A stretch of 64,000 nt of DNA, from NCBI GenBank assembly GCA_023229795.1, contig JALNYP010000001.1:1-64000 (forward strand), in the 5' to 3' direction. The notes beneath the pieces were generated by a model. That model was not told the DNA's origin and ran no database searches. It worked only from the letters and a program-made list of their open reading frames with translations. Shown piece by piece: positions 8,458-16,899 of the stretch; position 1 is the first letter of the stretch, and every line of letters begins with the position of its first letter. The translations under genes and the position numbers were made by a program. Origin of the DNA: Syntrophobacterales bacterium (GTDB taxonomy: Bacteria; Desulfobacterota; Desulfobaccia; Desulfobaccales; 0-14-0-80-60-11).

Positions 8458-8832
8458 TTACCGTAAGCGGCCCACCAGCATGCCCAGGAACACCAAGGCT
8501 GCGCCCATCACATTGTTGGAAAGAAAGTTGGCCACCGTGACCAGGTGGGTTCCCGCCCGCATGGAATTCACCGTCTCCAAGCCGAAGGTCGAAAAAGTGG
8601 TCAGAGCCCCGAGAAAACCCGTGATAAAAAACAGGCGGATAGAGGGATTCATGACGCCCAGGCCCCGTTCGCCCCAAGCAAACGCCAGGCCGATGAGAAA
8701 GCACCCCGAGAGGTTGACGGTGAGGGTTCCCCAGGGGAATCTGGTGCCAAAAAGCTTTGCCGCCCACAGGGACACCGCATATCGGGCCAGGGCCCCAATG
8801 CTGCCGCCGGCCATCACCAAGAGTATCTTCAT
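8458..8832 (-). CDS. crcB: Fluoride ion exporter CrcB/Fluc
   Basis: About 124 residues with four membrane helices. The diagnostic segments are GGSIGALARY, FPWGTLTVNLSGCFLIG and TTFSTFGLE, which line the fluoride pore in dual-topology Fluc dimers. The frame is open upstream to 8982, but the ATG at 8832 is chosen because it gives the standard length and the extension is basic and not family-like. A fluoride riboswitch with a terminator lies about 190 bases upstream on the same strand, which strongly supports fluoride export as the function. The DUF190-CBS gene follows immediately. Confidence 0.95.
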   Translation of the reverse strand: MKILLVMAGGSIGALARYAVSLWAAKLFGTRFPWGTLTVNLSGCFLIGLAFAWGERGLGVMNPSIRLFFITGFLGALTTFSTFGLETVNSMRAGTHLVTVANFLSNNVMGAALVFLGMLVGRLR

Positions 8833-9021
8833 GATCCACCCATCATTTCCCAGCATCTGTCGCAGCCGATTGAAGGCGAAGCGTTTCAACTCCCCGGTTC
8901 CGTGCCAGAGATTCAAGGAACGCCATGGGAGGGATAGGCGTTGCCGCAGCTTTAAACGCATCGATCTGTCCTCTATCCCCATAAGATTCAGATTAGGCGA
9001 ACCTGCGCATGATCTTCAGGC

Positions 9022-9061
9022 AAAAAAAAACCTCTACCGGGGGCCTTTCGCCCAGTAGAAG
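9022..9061 (-). terminator. Intrinsic terminator of the fluoride riboswitch
   Basis: On the minus strand CTTCTACTGGG pairs with CCCGGTAGAGG over 11 positions (two G-U among them), with a 9-base loop, followed by nine consecutive T. The left arm shares CTTCTAC with the aptamer's conserved 3' end, so fluoride binding and terminator formation should compete. Confidence 0.9.
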
Positions 9062-9114
9062 TCATCAGCCTCGGGCCTCAAGACCCAGACGGTTCATGGC
9101 GGACTTCATCACCT
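9050..9114 (-). ncRNA. Fluoride (crcB-type) riboswitch aptamer
   Basis: Read on the minus strand, the stretch begins GGTGATGAAGTCCGCC, continues with ATGAACCG, and ends GGCTGATGACTTCTAC. These match the conserved blocks of the fluoride aptamer (GGxGAUGG...CxCC...AACCGC...GCUGAUGxCUCCUAC) in the right order and spacing, including the segments that form the pseudoknot. The 3' end of the aptamer runs straight into the left arm of an intrinsic terminator, as in a transcription-controlling ON switch. The gene downstream is crcB, which is the classical target. Confidence 0.93.
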
Positions 9115-9207
9115 CTAAAAATATAGCATCATCAACTCGGCATCTTCAATATTTTTTATGCCGGCGCAAAAACATTTTTCCGGCTGGAAGTTGGCCGCTA
9201 AACTTTT

Positions 9208-10365
9208 TTAGGCCCCCTCGGCCAGGATGCGGCGATAGTGCTGAATCAGGCGATCGGCATAATCTCTCCAGGTGAAACCCTGTTGGACCCGCTGGAGGGC
9301 TGAGGCTCCCATGGTGCGCCGGGCCTCGGGGTGTTCATAGAAATAGAGAATCTTCTCTTTCAGGGCGGCTACATCCCGAATGGGGACGATAAAGCCATCC
9401 ACCCCGGGTCGGACGATATCCTCACCCCCCGTGTTGGTCGTGATAACTACCGGCAGGCCGCACGCCATGGCCTGGGCCTGCACCGTGGCCAGGCCTTCTT
9501 CGATGGAGGCCAGACAAAAGACCGAGCCCTGGGACAGGATGCGGCTTAATTCCCTTTGGGGGAAGGCGCCCTTGGCAATAATGGCGGGAGAGGCAAACTT
9601 TTTCAGGAAGGGGGCGATCTCTTCGGCAATAGGGCCGACCAGCCATAGTTCGGCGCGGGGCAGCTTGAGCTCAAAGAAGGCCTGCAGCAGATAATGCACC
9701 CCTTTTCTGAGGCTGGCATTGCCGCAGTGGATAACCCGAAAGATTTGGTCTGCCTTGGGGACCGGATAAAATTCGGCAAGATTGACGCCGTACGGATTGT
9801 GAATGAGCTTGCTCTCGGGAATCCCTTGTTCAAGGAAGCTTCTTTTCACATATTGGGAAGGGACCAAAATATAATCCGCTTCCCGGTATTCCGCCAGTTC
9901 TTTCTCGACCACTTGGGGATGAACAATGACTTTCTTGAGGCCCAAGCGATCGTACTCTTCCGTGAGTAACCTTCTTTGGGAAAGCATGTGGCTCGAACCC
10001 CGCTCCAGCACGGTTAGAGCTCCCAGCTTTCGGGCCCGGCGCAAAGAATGGAGGGCCCCGCTGCTCAATCCCATGAAGATGTCCGTATCCCGGGGAATAT
10101 GCCAGGCGGCATGGCGATCAAAGAACTCAAAGACCTGGTATTGAGGGTCAATCAGGGCGCGGAGGGCGTCGGGGAATTTAACGCTGATCCGGTTACTGAT
10201 CTCATGGAGCACGAGGGATTTAAGGTGCTTCCGGTCAAGGCCGTATTTTACCGTTTCAAAGGCCGGATAGCTGGTGATCAGCCTCCTTAAGCAGCCCCGA
10301 TCCTGTAACTGCCTGGCGACCTGAAACAGATGGAAACGCCCTAAGACGCTCATGGTGATGTTCAT
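9208..10365 (-). CDS. GT4-family glycosyltransferase
   Basis: About 385 residues with a GT-B fold. The C-terminal half has the GT4 donor-binding signature EEGLATVQAQAMACGLPVV followed by TTNTGGEDIV; the N-terminal part has LERGSSHMLSQ. GT4 enzymes are retaining transferases using nucleotide sugars, here probably for an envelope polysaccharide. ATG at 10365 is chosen because NITMSVLGRFHLFQ is the expected first strand and the 14 residues before it are not conserved-looking. It is surrounded by unrelated genes on the same strand, so the acceptor cannot be guessed. Confidence 0.87.
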   Translation of the reverse strand: MNITMSVLGRFHLFQVARQLQDRGCLRRLITSYPAFETVKYGLDRKHLKSLVLHEISNRISVKFPDALRALIDPQYQVFEFFDRHAAWHIPRDTDIFMGLSSGALHSLRRARKLGALTVLERGSSHMLSQRRLLTEEYDRLGLKKVIVHPQVVEKELAEYREADYILVPSQYVKRSFLEQGIPESKLIHNPYGVNLAEFYPVPKADQIFRVIHCGNASLRKGVHYLLQAFFELKLPRAELWLVGPIAEEIAPFLKKFASPAIIAKGAFPQRELSRILSQGSVFCLASIEEGLATVQAQAMACGLPVVITTNTGGEDIVRPGVDGFIVPIRDVAALKEKILYFYEHPEARRTMGASALQRVQQGFTWRDYADRLIQHYRRILAEGA

Positions 10366-10442
10366 TTGTTCGCTAGAGCCTGCCATTTGTTCTCTATCTG
10401 TAAGCACCAGCCTCCGTATGGCGGCGGGCCGGGAGGCCCGCG

Positions 10443-11786
10443 CTACTCAGTACCCCGCCGGATGGCTTCAAAGGTAAGGTCGCACAGGCTACCCAGTTCT
10501 TCCGGGGTGATGCACAAGGGCGGCAGGAGCACGATGACATCTCCCAGGGGGCGCAGGATGGCCCCCAACTGCCGGGCCGCCTGGATTACCCGGTGGCCGG
10601 TGCGCCGTTCCAGGGGGAAGGCTTCCCGGCTGGCCTTATCGGCCACCAGTTCGATCCCCACCATCAGGCCCCGCTGCCGGATATCCCCGACGTGGGGATG
10701 GGCGGCCATCCCGGCCAGGCGCGCGGTCAAGAGCTCGATCTTGGCCGGCAGCCCCTGAAGCACCCGGTCCTGGACGAAGATATCCAGGCTGGCCAGACCC
10801 ACCGCGGCCCCCAGGGGATTTCCGGTATAGGTGTGACCGTGGAAAAAGGTCTTGAACTCCTCGAATTTGCCCAGGAAGGCCCCATAGACCTCGTCCGTGG
10901 CCAGGGTGGCGGCCAGGGGCAGATAGCCCCCGGTGATGCCCTTGGCCAGGCAGAGGAGATCAGGGCTCACCCCTTCGTGTTCGCAGGCGAACATCCGGCC
11001 GGTGCGCCCGAAACCCACGGCCACTTCATCGGCGATGAGGAGCACGTCGTAGCGCCGGGTGATCTCCCGGACGCGGGCCAGATAGCCGGGGGGCTGGGGG
11101 ATCATGCCCGCGGCGCCCTGCATCACCGGCTCCAAGATCAGCGCTGCCAGTTCCTGGTGATGGCTGGCCACCGTTTCCTCCAGGCTCATGAGACATTGCT
11201 CCCGGCAATCGTCCCGGTGCGGGCAGCGGTAGCAGTAAGGGGACGGGGCCTCCAGGGTGTCGAACAACAGCGGCCGGTAAATTTCGTGAAATAGGGGAAT
11301 GCCGCCCACGGACACCGCGCCGAGGGTATCGCCGTGGTAGGCGTTGTTGAGCTTCAGGAAGCGCTGTTTCTCTCCCTGCCCCCGGTTGCGCCAGAATTGG
11401 AAGGCTATCTTCAGGGCCACTTCCACGGCGGTGGAGCCGTTGTCCGAAAAGAAGACTTTGTTGAGGCCCGCGGGCGCGATCGAAGCTAAGCGGCGGGCCA
11501 GGCGGATGGCGGCGGGATGGGCGATGCCCAGGAGGGTGCTGTGGGCCACCTGCGAAAGCTGGGCCACCAGGGCCTGATCCAGTTCAGGGCGCCGGTGCCC
11601 GTGGAGGTTGGCCCAGAGGGAAGAGACGCCGTCCAGGTAGCGGCGGCCCTGGAAATCGTAGAGATAAACTCCTTCCCCCCGGCTGATGATCAGGGGGTCT
11701 TCTTCCCGAAAGCCCTGCATCTGGGTGAAGGGATGCCAGACATGCTCCCGGTCCCAGGTAACCAACGTGTCACGGTCATAATCCAT
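10443..11786 (-). CDS. bioA: Adenosylmethionine-8-amino-7-oxononanoate aminotransferase
   Basis: A 447-residue PLP enzyme of class III aminotransferases, of normal BioA length. HVWHPFTQM at the start and GVYLYDFQGRRYLDGVSSLWANLHGHRRPELDQA are characteristic (quoted in parts: GRRYLDGVSS, LWANLHGH). NAYHGDTLGAVSVGG and LIADEVAVGFGRTGRMFACEHE follow, and the PLP lysine lies in LAKGITGGYLPLA. It converts 7-keto-8-aminopelargonate to 7,8-diaminopelargonate in biotin synthesis using SAM as amino donor. No other bio genes are in the window, so the pathway is scattered. Confidence 0.94.
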   Translation of the reverse strand: MDYDRDTLVTWDREHVWHPFTQMQGFREEDPLIISRGEGVYLYDFQGRRYLDGVSSLWANLHGHRRPELDQALVAQLSQVAHSTLLGIAHPAAIRLARRLASIAPAGLNKVFFSDNGSTAVEVALKIAFQFWRNRGQGEKQRFLKLNNAYHGDTLGAVSVGGIPLFHEIYRPLLFDTLEAPSPYCYRCPHRDDCREQCLMSLEETVASHHQELAALILEPVMQGAAGMIPQPPGYLARVREITRRYDVLLIADEVAVGFGRTGRMFACEHEGVSPDLLCLAKGITGGYLPLAATLATDEVYGAFLGKFEEFKTFFHGHTYTGNPLGAAVGLASLDIFVQDRVLQGLPAKIELLTARLAGMAAHPHVGDIRQRGLMVGIELVADKASREAFPLERRTGHRVIQAARQLGAILRPLGDVIVLLPPLCITPEELGSLCDLTFEAIRRGTE

Positions 11787-12178
11787 GGATGTGCCTCGCT
11801 GACATGGCGGCGTGCCGGGGCGCGGCGGCAGGCGGCCGTCCCCTCCCTACTAATATATGAAAAAAACCGCCGGGAAGGAAGGAGAAGGATGGTGCGAGTG
11901 GCGCGTTCGACAGGCGCCTGCCCAGGCGAGAAGGCGGCGCCATTCCATCCACGGAGCGGTCCCCGCAAAACCCAATTCCGGCATAATCTTGAATCAGTCA
12001 AGTTAAGGATAACAGGGAAGAATTACCCCCCTTTCCTAAAGGGGGGCAGGGGGGATTAAATAACCGTCTGATAATCCCCCTAAATCCCCCTTTAGAAAAG
12101 GGGGACTTAAAAACTCCCTGCCTAATTTCTTACCGGCTGAGGGGATATTGGAAACCTCAAATTGATTTGAAATAGGTT
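11787..12178. other. Intergenic region between bioA and the two-component genes
   Basis: No gene is supported in this stretch of nearly 400 bases. It contains the inverted C/G-rich repeat described separately and otherwise unremarkable sequence. The promoter of bioA is expected near 11790-11900 on the minus strand, but no strong consensus is visible. Confidence 0.5.
12023..12110. repeat. MITE-like inverted repeat with C/G tracts
   Basis: Two related arms, each itself palindromic: CCCCCCTTTCCTAAAGGGGG with GCAGGGGGGATTA in the left half, and TAATCCCCCTAAATCCCCC with TTTAGAAAAGGGGG in the right half. The arms face each other around about 15 bases. Such AATCCCCCTAAATCCCCC elements are dispersed non-coding repeats in many bacteria. 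It lies downstream of no gene end on the minus strand except the region preceding bioA. Confidence 0.75.
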
Positions 12179-13588
12179 CTAGGCAGAGGTCGGCCCGGCG
12201 AAGCCCTCCGGCGCCGGACGCCGGGGATCGACGAGTTGGAAGCGGCGCATCTTGTTGAACAGGGTGGTGCGGCTGATCCCCAGGCTGCGGGCGCTGAGCT
12301 GGCGGTTCCAGCTAAAGGATTCCAGGGCATTGATGAGGATTTCCCTCTCGGCCAGGGCCAGGGCTTCCTCCAGCTTGAGGTGCTTGAGGGCCTCCCGAGG
12401 GGTGGCCGGCTTGCTTTCCCGGATATTGCCGGGCAAGGATTCGGGGACGATAAACTCCCCGGGGCTTAAAATGACCGCCCGTTCGATGACATTCTCCAAC
12501 TCCCGGACATTCCCCGGCCACGGGTATTGGAGACAGATCTGCAGGGTGCTCTTGGAGATGCCCTTGATCTCTTTATGGTGAATCTGGTTGAAATGCTTGA
12601 TAAAATGCAGGGCCAGGGGTTCGATGTCGCTCAAACGGTCCCGCAGGGGCGGGATGGTGAAGGAGACCACATTGATGCGGTAATACAGGTCTTCCCGGAA
12701 GTTCTGCTTGGCCACTTCGTCCTGGAGGGAAGTATTGGTGGCGGTGATGATCCGCACATCCGTCTGATAGGGGACATTGCCGCCGACGCGTTCGATGACC
12801 TTTTCCTGGAGGACGCGCAGGAGCTTGACCTGGAGATTAGCGGAGGCGGAGTTAATGTCGTCCAGGAAGATGGTGCCGCCGTTGGCCTCCTCGAATTTGC
12901 CTTTTTTGTCCCGGATGGCCCCGGTAAAGGAGCCCCGCACATGGCCGAAAAGCTCGCTTTCCAGCAGGGTTTCGGAGAGCGAACCGCAACTGATCTTGAC
13001 GAAGGGACCTTCCCGGCGGTGAGAGTGGTCGTGGATATAGCGGGCCAGCATGGACTTGCCGGTGCCCGATTCGCCGGTGATCAGGACCGTGGCCATGGTG
13101 TCGGCAATGGTGTGGACCATTTCGAGGAGGCGGTCCATCTTGCGGTCCCCGAAGACCAGGGTCTCGTCCAGGGCCCAGGGCTTAAGGCGCTGCTTCAGGG
13201 TGTTATAGGAGGCCTGGAGCTTTTTCTGCTCCAAGGCGTGGCCGATGGTGAGCTTGAGACGCAGATCGTCGATGGGCTTGGTAATGTAGTCGTAGGCTCC
13301 CAGTTTAATGGCTTCGACCGCGCCGGCGATATGGCCGTGGCCGGTGATAAAGATGACCAGGGTGTCGGGAGCCCGCCCTTTCAGCTCCTTGAGCAGCTCG
13401 AAACCGTCAAGCCCCGGCATTTGGATATCGGAGAGGATAAGAGAGTATTTTACCCCCCTAAGGTTCTCCAAGGCGGCTTGGCCGCTCAGCACCGCGTCCA
13501 CGGTGAAGCCTTCCATCAAGAGCATCTCTTTGAGAGACTCGCAGACCAGGGAATCATCATCCACGATCAAGAGGTCTTTAGTCGCCAT
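12179..13588 (-). CDS. Sigma-54-dependent NtrC-family response regulator
   Basis: A 469-residue response regulator with receiver, AAA+ and Fis-type DNA-binding domains. The receiver (1-120) has the acidic pair DDD, phospho-acceptor Asp in SDIQMPGLDG and the KP pair in ITKPIDD. The AAA+ domain has Walker A GESGTGKS, the sigma-54 contact loop as GSFTGA (canonical GAFTGA with one Ala to Ser change), and Walker B GGTIFLDDI. The C-terminal HTH reads LSARSLGISRTTLFNKMRRF. It activates RNA polymerase carrying sigma-54. The gene overlaps the upstream kinase by 11 bases, so the two form a cognate pair. Targets are unknown, but one sigma-54 promoter is visible at 23105-23122. Confidence 0.94.
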   Translation of the reverse strand: MATKDLLIVDDDSLVCESLKEMLLMEGFTVDAVLSGQAALENLRGVKYSLILSDIQMPGLDGFELLKELKGRAPDTLVIFITGHGHIAGAVEAIKLGAYDYITKPIDDLRLKLTIGHALEQKKLQASYNTLKQRLKPWALDETLVFGDRKMDRLLEMVHTIADTMATVLITGESGTGKSMLARYIHDHSHRREGPFVKISCGSLSETLLESELFGHVRGSFTGAIRDKKGKFEEANGGTIFLDDINSASANLQVKLLRVLQEKVIERVGGNVPYQTDVRIITATNTSLQDEVAKQNFREDLYYRINVVSFTIPPLRDRLSDIEPLALHFIKHFNQIHHKEIKGISKSTLQICLQYPWPGNVRELENVIERAVILSPGEFIVPESLPGNIRESKPATPREALKHLKLEEALALAEREILINALESFSWNRQLSARSLGISRTTLFNKMRRFQLVDPRRPAPEGFAGPTSA

Positions 13589-15602
13589 GCAAAACTCCCG
13601 AATCAGTATACGGCAGGATAATCCGGATTTTGGTGCCTCGTCCCGGCTGGCTTTCGACCTTCAGGCGGCCATCGTAGCGCTCGAGGATTTTTTGGCAAAT
13701 GGGCAGCCCCAATCCCAACCCCTGGGTCGCATCTTTGGTGGAATAAAAGGGCTGAAAAATATGCTCCATCTCCTCGGGCGACAGGCCGGGTCCGGTATCC
13801 TGAAAAGAAATCTCCAATTGCTTATCACTGACGGAGGCGGCCACATCCAGGCGGCCTCCCTGGGGCATGGCCTGGAGGGCGTTCTTGATGATATTGATGA
13901 AGACGTAATAGAGATCGGCTTCGGAAACGATCTTTTCAAACTCCGGGGGCGTGCTGGCACTGATCTGGACCCGCTGGTCGCTGGCCTGAAACATCATGAT
14001 CTTGATGGCGTCCTGGAGGAGGTTCTGCATGGTGTCGCTGGCCCGGGGCGGCGCCTTAAAGGGATTGGCCGAGAACATCAGGGACTTGATGCTCAAAGAC
14101 ATTTTATTGAGGCCTTTCTGGGCCTCGCCCAGATAGCGGGTGACACTCTCGGGGTCGTCTTTCTTCAGGAGGGCCAGGGACAGGTAACGCCGGATGCCGT
14201 CCAGGGGGTTGTTCAACTCATGGGCCACACAGAGGGTGAGCTTTCCCATGATGGCCAGGTGTTCGTAAAGCTCGAGGCGCTGCTTGAGCTGTTCGGCTTC
14301 GGTGACATCTTCGACCAGGACCAGACCCCGGGGGGCATTGCGCTCATCCGGCACCAAGAACATCTTGATCCCCAGGTACCGGGCGGCATTATCCTTGCCG
14401 GTGGATTTAAGGGAAAAGAATTCCCCGGGTTCCTGGGTGGCCAGAGCCTGCTTTAAGGCCTGGGTTAAATTCTCCCGGTCCGTAGAGCTGAAACCCAGGC
14501 AGGCAAAGATGTCCCGTCCCACCAAGTCGCCTTTGGGCAATCCCACCAGGCGCTCCAAGGCCGGGTTGGCCTGGATTACCAGGGCAGCCTGGTCCAGGAT
14601 GGCCATGCCCACCGGGATCTCTTTGGTGATCCAGGTGGTCAAAGACGGGATCAACGCCTCCTCGGGGGCTTCCCGGGCTTCGAGGATCTCGATCAGGAGC
14701 CGGCCCATCAGCCATCCCAGGAAAAGATCCCGGGGGGCAAAGGGCTTTCTATCGAGGCGGTCTGCCAGGTTGATCACGCCCCAAAACTTATAGCCCGTGA
14801 GGGGAATGACCATAAAGCTGTTGGTCTGGTACGAGGAGCGCCGGGGCATGAGGGCTAATTGGGAATCCCGGCTGAGATCGGGGACCAGGAGCGGCCGCCG
14901 GTGGGTGGCGACGTAGCCCATGACCCCTTCGGCGGTGATCATGGCCCCGGTCTTGGCTTCGGAGTCGGGGCCCAGGGCCGCCAGGCCGGAGAATTGGCCC
15001 CGCACCGCGTCATAGAGGAAGATGGAACTGTTGGTCACCTGCAACAATTCCCGGGCCGCCTCCAGGAAAGAGCGCCCCACCTCCTTGAGGTCTTTTTGGG
15101 CCCAGGCCCGCTCCCGCAAGTCGGCCAGGATGACGGCCTCGGGGGTGGTGGAGACCAGGTCCAGGGCCTGCCACCCTAGCGATTCGGCGCCTTGAAAGAC
15201 GGTCTCAAGATCCCGTTGGGAACGGCACAGGCGCTGGTATTCCAGAGCCCGCTCAATGGCGTGGCGCAAGATTTCGGGCTGCAGGGGCTTGGAAAGGTAA
15301 TCGAAGGCCCCGAGCTTCACGGCATCCACGGCATCCTGATAGCTGGCAAACCCGGTGAATACGATGACCAGGGTCTCGGGATGATGGAGGCGCAGGTATT
15401 GGACTAACTCCATGCCCCCCATCTGAGGCATGATCATATCGGTGATGACCAGGTCATAGGGATGGGCCTGGATAGCCGCCAGGGCCTCCTTGCCGTTGGA
15501 GGCGGTGTTGACCAGGTAACCGGCGGGACGCAGAATATCTTTGACCAGATCGAGAATGGTCGGCTCATCGTCCACTATCAAGATCAGCGGCTGCTTTTTC
15601 AT
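13578..15602 (-). CDS. Hybrid sensor histidine kinase with N-terminal receiver, GAF and PAS domains
   Basis: About 674 residues, no membrane segments, so cytoplasmic. An N-terminal receiver (5-120; ILIVDDEPTILDLV, ITDMIMPQMGG, LSKPLQPE) is followed by a GAF-like domain (about 170-310), a PAS domain (about 325-440), and a HisKA region with the phospho-His in LCVAHELNNPLDGIRRYL. The HATPase domain has the N box NIIKNALQAMP, G1 FQDTGPGLSPEEM and G2 GLGLGLPICQKI. ATG at 15602 starts at the receiver. Domain order suggests a phosphorelay: input receiver, sensing by GAF/PAS, phosphotransfer to the partner regulator encoded next, whose start is overlapped. Confidence 0.92.
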   Translation of the reverse strand: MKKQPLILIVDDEPTILDLVKDILRPAGYLVNTASNGKEALAAIQAHPYDLVITDMIMPQMGGMELVQYLRLHHPETLVIVFTGFASYQDAVDAVKLGAFDYLSKPLQPEILRHAIERALEYQRLCRSQRDLETVFQGAESLGWQALDLVSTTPEAVILADLRERAWAQKDLKEVGRSFLEAARELLQVTNSSIFLYDAVRGQFSGLAALGPDSEAKTGAMITAEGVMGYVATHRRPLLVPDLSRDSQLALMPRRSSYQTNSFMVIPLTGYKFWGVINLADRLDRKPFAPRDLFLGWLMGRLLIEILEAREAPEEALIPSLTTWITKEIPVGMAILDQAALVIQANPALERLVGLPKGDLVGRDIFACLGFSSTDRENLTQALKQALATQEPGEFFSLKSTGKDNAARYLGIKMFLVPDERNAPRGLVLVEDVTEAEQLKQRLELYEHLAIMGKLTLCVAHELNNPLDGIRRYLSLALLKKDDPESVTRYLGEAQKGLNKMSLSIKSLMFSANPFKAPPRASDTMQNLLQDAIKIMMFQASDQRVQISASTPPEFEKIVSEADLYYVFINIIKNALQAMPQGGRLDVAASVSDKQLEISFQDTGPGLSPEEMEHIFQPFYSTKDATQGLGLGLPICQKILERYDGRLKVESQPGRGTKIRIILPYTDSGVLHGD

Positions 15603-15813
15603 GTCTAGCCTTTGGCCGGCCACAATGCACAGGACGACCTGGCATCAGACCTCATGGTCTTGTTCGGGTGTTTCCCCGGATAACTTAATTACTATATCGT
15701 TTTCCCGACGGGTTTCTTTAATAATCTATAATTGTAAGATAACTTTCCCCGGAGCCGCAAGCTGTCGCTGTCGCCGGGCTTTCAGGCTAACGTCTGCGGT
15801 GACAGAGAAAAAT

Positions 15814-16899
15814 TCACGGCTTTGGCCCACCTTTTCCCGTCACCCGGGCGCCATATTGTTGCTGCAGAAAGTCGCGGTACACCTGGGAGCGCACCCGGTC
15901 CAGCCAATCCTGGTGAGACAGATACCAGGCAATAGTCCGCTTCAGCCCTGCCGCCAGAGTCACCCGGGGGCGCCACCCGAGCTGGGCCTGGATTTTATCG
16001 ATGTTCAGGGCATACCGCCAGTCGTGGCCGGGCCGGTCCGGCACCAGGGTAATCAGCCGGGTCAGATCGCCCAGCCCCGGCCGCAGCTCCTGAAGCGAGT
16101 CGAGCAGCAGGCGCACGACGTCCAGGTTGGCCATCTCGCTTAAGCCGCCGATATTATAGGTTTCCCCCACCCTGCCCTGCTCCAAGACCTGGGCCAGGGC
16201 CTGGCAATGATCCTCCACAAAAAGCCAGTCCCGCACGTTGGTGCCCTGGCCGTAGATGGGAATGGGCTTGCCCTCCAGGGCCTGGCAGAGGCAGAAAGGG
16301 ATCAGCTTTTCCGGGAACTGGTAAGGCCCGTAATTGTTGGTGCAATTGGTGACAAGCACCGGCAAGCCATAAGTATGGAAATAGGCGCGGGCCAGGAAGT
16401 CGGCGCCGGCCTTGGACGCGGCATAGGGGCTGCGAGGGGCGTAGGGCGCGGTCTCGGTGACCGGCGGATCGCCGGGCCCGAGGGAACCGTACACCTCATC
16501 GGTGCTGACGTGCAGGAAGCGGCAAGAGGAAGCCGCGGCGGGGTCTTTCCAGGCCTGGCGGGCCGCTTCCAACAGGGTGTGAGTCCCGATGACGTTGGTG
16601 CGCACAAAGACCCCCGGGTCCAGGATGGAGCGGTCCACGTGGGATTCGGCGGCAAAGTGCACCACCCGGGTGATGGGATACCGGGTAAAGAGGTCTTCAA
16701 CCAGGGCCCGGTCGGCGATGTCACCCCGGACAAAGGTATAGCGGGCGTCGTCTTGAAAACCGCTCAGGCTTTCGAGGTTGCCGGCGTACGTCAGCAGGTC
16801 CAAATTCAGGAGATGCCAGTCCGGGTGCTCCTGTCTGAGGAAGTAAAGGAAATTGGCGCCGATAAAGCCGGCGCCGCCGGTTACCAGGACACAGGTCAT
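15814..16899 (-). CDS. rfbB: dTDP-glucose 4,6-dehydratase
   Basis: About 361 residues of the extended SDR family. The NAD motif is TGGAGFIGANFLYFL, the catalytic region is STDEVYGSLG (Asp and Glu as acid/base) and the YxxxK pair is in SPYAASKAGADFL; VTNCTNNYGPYQFPEKLIP is a further family signature. It converts dTDP-glucose to dTDP-4-keto-6-deoxyglucose, the second step of dTDP-rhamnose synthesis. ATG at 16899 overlaps the rfbD stop by four bases; the open frame continues upstream inside rfbD but is not coding. It is coupled to rfbD, while rfbC is 3 kb away and rfbA is not in the window. Confidence 0.95.
   Translation of the reverse strand: MTCVLVTGGAGFIGANFLYFLRQEHPDWHLLNLDLLTYAGNLESLSGFQDDARYTFVRGDIADRALVEDLFTRYPITRVVHFAAESHVDRSILDPGVFVRTNVIGTHTLLEAARQAWKDPAAASSCRFLHVSTDEVYGSLGPGDPPVTETAPYAPRSPYAASKAGADFLARAYFHTYGLPVLVTNCTNNYGPYQFPEKLIPFCLCQALEGKPIPIYGQGTNVRDWLFVEDHCQALAQVLEQGRVGETYNIGGLSEMANLDVVRLLLDSLQELRPGLGDLTRLITLVPDRPGHDWRYALNIDKIQAQLGWRPRVTLAAGLKRTIAWYLSHQDWLDRVRSQVYRDFLQQQYGARVTGKGGPKP

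Noticed and set aside
12527..14456. Antisense open frames across the response regulator and kinase genes
   Set aside because: The minus-strand products have complete domain signatures, whereas the plus-strand translations are low in motifs and rich in Gly/Asp/Gln typical of shadows.
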